A model generated the notes under the pieces. It ran no database searches, was not told where the DNA came from, and saw only the letters and a program-made list of their open reading frames with translations. Below, piece after piece: positions 5,552 through 5,757 of a stretch of 5,757 nt of DNA. The number at the start of each line of letters is the position of its first letter. Position 1 is the first letter of the stretch. This DNA is from Rubrobacteraceae bacterium (GTDB taxonomy: Bacteria > Actinomycetota > Rubrobacteria > Rubrobacterales > Rubrobacteraceae), in the NCBI GenBank assembly GCA_029240775.1, contig JARDZQ010000134.1:1-5757 (forward strand), in the 5' to 3' direction. A program made the position numbers and the translations under genes.

Positions 5552-5757
5552 GGGAGGATCGGAGGCAGATACGGGTTGGTGCGAAGTTCTTCGGCGGCGG
5601 AGAGGACCGGACCGTGTCCGGCGTAGAGGCGTGTGCCCTCTCGCCAGTACGGCATCACCTTCCGCAGGGAGACCTCGATCTCCTCCCACGAGGCGCCGGG
5701 TATGTCCGTCCGGCCCACGCTCCCGGGCAACACGAGGTCGCCGACGATCTGGTCCTC
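5548..5757 (-). CDS. MBL-fold metallo-hydrolase (glyoxalase II-like), C-terminal end only
   Basis: The last 69 codons of a gene entering from the right edge are visible, read in frame from base 5757 on the - strand to TGA at 5550-5548. The fragment contains VGDLVLPGSVGRTDIPG (residues about 5-21), matching the G-D-x-L-F-x-G-S-x-G-R-T-D signature that carries the bridging metal Asp in glyoxalase II-like hydrolases (YqgX/YcbL type). It also contains YAGHGP (about residues 46-51), with the last metal-binding His, and ELRTNPYL near the end, another family signature. Relatives hydrolyse thioesters such as S-lactoylglutathione or related small molecules. The substrate here is unknown. The N-terminal HxHxDH motif lies outside the window. 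A member of this family immediately upstream of hisS is a recurrent arrangement in Gram-positive genomes. The stop overlaps the hisS start by 4 nt. Confidence 0.9.
   Translation of the reverse strand, partial: EDQIVGDLVLPGSVGRTDIPGASWEEIEVSLRKVMPYWREGTRLYAGHGPVLSAAEELRTNPYLPPILP

Noticed and set aside
5552..5689. N-terminal extension of HisRS by 46 codons
   Set aside because: It lies wholly inside the MBL hydrolase coding region in another frame. HisRS proteins start just before the APKGT-like motif, matching GTG at 5551.

Overview
The window is a GC-rich stretch of bacterial chromosome carrying ordinary housekeeping and metabolic genes. The base composition, the GTG and TTG starts and the protein style (many Ala, Arg, Gly and Glu) suit a high-GC actinobacterium. 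A Rubrobacter-like lineage is my best guess, but that is an impression and not a test. I see no phage, insertion sequence, CRISPR array, tRNA or rRNA.

Layout. Two convergent transcription units meet at about 1271-1380. On the + strand, the last 55 codons of aspartyl-tRNA synthetase (2-169) are followed after 9 nt by a complete YbdK/GCS2-type carboxylate-amine ligase (179-1270). On the - strand, reading right to left, are the C-terminal end of an MBL-fold hydrolase (5757-5548, runs off the window), histidyl-tRNA synthetase (5551-4283), a CobB/SIRT5-type Sir2 lysine deacylase (4286-3534), a 134-nt gap, a VOC (glyoxalase/dioxygenase fold) protein (3399-2713) and an FAD-dependent dehydrogenase (2703-1381). 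The 110-nt convergent gap holds two strong hairpins. One suits the + strand unit, and the other starts 1 nt after the FAD gene and is followed by a short T-run on the - strand.

How the genes work together. hisS and aspS charge tRNA-His and tRNA-Asp. The order MBL hydrolase, hisS, aspS is common in Gram-positive bacteria, but here aspS faces hisS with about 4 kb of other genes between them. The MBL/hisS and hisS/sir2 junctions are both 4-nt stop/start overlaps (GTGA and TTGA), so the deacylase is probably translated by coupling to hisS. The VOC and FAD genes form a second close pair (9 nt apart) with no identifiable substrate.

The start codons chosen for hisS, sir2 and the VOC gene are all non-ATG, and two of the three are much shorter than the longest open frame. 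I did not find a clearly novel system. The points worth a second look are the split hisS/aspS pair, the coupled sirtuin, the missing catalytic residues in the FAD and VOC proteins, and the double-hairpin terminator.
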